Positions 12,464 through 13,866 of a stretch of 13,866 bases of DNA are shown here, piece by piece; position 1 is the first letter of the stretch, and each line of letters begins with the position of its first letter. The translations under genes and the position numbers were made by a program. The notes beneath the pieces are model-generated. The model did no database searches. It was not told the origin of the DNA and was given only the letters and a program-made list of their open reading frames with translations. This DNA comes from Eisenbergiella sp900555195 (GTDB taxonomy: Bacteria > Bacillota > Clostridia > Lachnospirales > Lachnospiraceae): contig CABUMH010000107.1 of assembly GCA_902492555.1 (NCBI GenBank), positions 1 to 13,866 of the forward strand, given 5' to 3'.

Positions 12464-13717
12464 ATGATCCATCTGTTAATCATCGCGGACGATTTCACCG
12501 GGGCGCTAGACACCGGGGTCGCATTCGCAGCCTGCGGGATTCGGACACGCGTTGTGGTTGATCCGGATGCGGATCTATCCGCCTGTGATACCCGGGTGCT
12601 GGTCGTGGATACTGAAACGCGCCATGTACCTGCCGCTCAGGCATATAAAACAGTCTACGAATTGACCTGGCGCGCAAAAGAAGCAGGCGTCAGCTACATA
12701 TACAAAAAAACGGATTCCGCGCTTCGCGGCAATATCGGTGCGGAGTTAGCCGCTATTCTGGAAGCCGGAGGCTGCAGACGCCTTCCATTCCTTCCGGCCT
12801 TTCCTCAGACAGGGCGGATTACCCGCGGCGGCGTTCATTATGTGGACGGCGTTCCTGTTACGGAAAGCCCCTTTGGCAAGGATCCCTTTGAACCGGTAAG
12901 GCATGCAGTGGTATCCGAACTGATCGCCGAACAATGCAGCCTGCCGACAAAGAGTTATCCTGCTCTGTCGGAACTTGCATCGGTTCCCCGGGAGGATGGC
13001 ATACTGATATTTGATGCGGAGTGTGCAGAAGATCTCGCCCGTACAGGGCGGCGGCTCTTCGAGGCAGGCGATCTTGGCATCATGGCGAGCTGCGCCGGAT
13101 TCGCCGCCGTCCTTCCTTCTCTCCTTGGTATGGATACTGGAACGCCGCTTTCACAGCCCAGGCTGGATCCCAGGCTCCTGGTGGTCTGCGGTTCCGTCAA
13201 TCCGATCACGCTGGCCCAGCTGGATCGGGCTGAAAAAGCCGGTTTTGCCAGGCTGCGCCTGACTCCGCACCAGAAACTGGATGCCGGATACTGGGAAGGA
13301 GAAGGGGGACAGGCCGAACTTGTACAGATCGAAGGAATGCTGGCCTCTAAGCCCTACTGCATCATTGAGACCAACGATCCGGGCGGCAATAAGCCCACTG
13401 CAGACTATGCGGCCTCGCTCGGCCTTGACAGGGAAGCGCTCCGCGTGCGTATCTCCGGAAACCTGGGCAGCCTGGTGCGCTTTATCTTCCACAGCCCTTC
13501 CCTGGGAACCCTGATGCTGACAGGGGGAGACACCCTGCTCCAATGCATGAACCGGCTGGGGGTCAAGGAGCTGGAACCGATCTGCGAACTGGAAAAAGGC
13601 GTCGTACTGGCAAGCTTTACGCACGAAGGCTGCGAACGGACCGTCATCACCAAATCAGGCGGCTTCGGCAAGGAAGATCTGCTGATCGGCCTGGCAGAGC
13701 ATATCGCACACGATTGA
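12464..13717 (+). CDS. Four-carbon acid sugar kinase family protein (DUF1537, OtnK/DtnK-like)
   Basis: The 417-residue cytosolic enzyme probably phosphorylates a four-carbon sugar acid such as threonate or erythronate with ATP, the activating step before a PdxA2- or OtnC-type conversion to a triose phosphate. The N-terminal substrate domain shows ADDFTGALDTG (8-18), YKKTDSALRGNIGAEL (80-95) and PAFPQTGRITRGGVHYVDG (111-129). The C-terminal nucleotide domain shows VVCGSVNP (240-247), LTGGDTL (352-358) and TKSGGFG (396-402). All family signatures and the length are intact. The ATG at 12464 has a strong GGGAGGGGG ribosome binding site. It is divergent from the PrpR_N regulator gene, a pairing that fits local control of a sugar-acid pathway. 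Partner enzymes are expected just past the right edge but are not in the window. The exact substrate cannot be read from the sequence. Confidence 0.92.
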   Translation: MIHLLIIADDFTGALDTGVAFAACGIRTRVVVDPDADLSACDTRVLVVDTETRHVPAAQAYKTVYELTWRAKEAGVSYIYKKTDSALRGNIGAELAAILEAGGCRRLPFLPAFPQTGRITRGGVHYVDGVPVTESPFGKDPFEPVRHAVVSELIAEQCSLPTKSYPALSELASVPREDGILIFDAECAEDLARTGRRLFEAGDLGIMASCAGFAAVLPSLLGMDTGTPLSQPRLDPRLLVVCGSVNPITLAQLDRAEKAGFARLRLTPHQKLDAGYWEGEGGQAELVQIEGMLASKPYCIIETNDPGGNKPTADYAASLGLDREALRVRISGNLGSLVRFIFHSPSLGTLMLTGGDTLLQCMNRLGVKELEPICELEKGVVLASFTHEGCERTVITKSGGFGKEDLLIGLAEHIAHD

Positions 13718-13866
13718 AATCCGAATGTGTTTCACCACCAGAAATTCATTTTATTCCTATAACATATCAATAACTTCTCGGAATCTCGATGAGTGAGATT
13801 TCAATCGAAAATTGACAACTGAATATCGTGCAGGAAAAGAAATTTACGAGAAATGGACATAAACAT
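13718..13866. other. Right-edge non-coding stretch after the kinase gene
   Basis: No gene is supported here. A weak 7-bp stem (AATCTC/GAGATT, about 13782-13802) lies in it without a T-run, and an isolated TTGACA near 13813 has no matching -10. No terminator was found, so the kinase transcript may continue into the next gene outside the window. Confidence 0.4.

Overview
The window looks like chromosome from an anaerobic Firmicute, most likely a Lachnospiraceae-type Clostridium. The evidence is a moderately GC-rich genome with AT-rich intergenic regions, strong AGGAGG-type ribosome binding sites, a SAM-I (S-box) riboswitch on metK, a RelQ-type small alarmone synthetase, and a PrpR_N regulator divergent from a four-carbon acid sugar kinase. 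No insertion sequence, phage gene, tRNA, rRNA or CRISPR array is visible.

Left part, 1-4227, minus strand. After a 102-nt imperfect inverted repeat at the edge comes a broken AlkZ-like DNA glycosylase gene with a frameshift and a probable internal deletion. Next is metK behind a complete S-box riboswitch with terminator and antiterminator, then murA. No terminator separates murA from the riboswitch, so murA read-through would also be gated by SAM.

Middle, 4228-8866, minus strand. Candidate promoters for murA lie in a 397-nt leader region. A three-gene operon follows: a membrane-anchored protein made of eleven-residue repeats, a flavin reductase-like protein, and a LysM/M23 cell-wall peptidase whose start overlaps the flavin reductase stop (ATGA). 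Upstream of this operon is a 552-nt region without a gene. It holds four 11-bp-spaced TTCATA-type repeats that resemble a PhoP/PhoB site, placed just upstream of a -10-like sequence on the plus strand. Downstream are a GC-rich hairpin and a bidirectional terminator, which suggests an unannotated, possibly phosphate-responsive, small RNA. The relQ-like synthetase gene lies beyond.

Right part, 8867-13866. A 46-bp near-perfect inverted repeat separates relQ from a small conserved plus-strand gene of unknown function. A TrhA/hemolysin III membrane protein gene follows. It converges across a 27-bp stem on a PrpR_N/AAA+/Fis-type regulator whose AAA+ domain has lost the sigma-54 contact loop and other core residues. 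The regulator is divergent from a DUF1537 four-carbon acid sugar kinase gene. Their 225-bp intergenic region carries two 17-bp palindromes sharing GTTnCATnnTGnAAC, 51 bp apart, the likely operators. This pair probably forms a sugar-acid catabolic locus that continues past the right edge.
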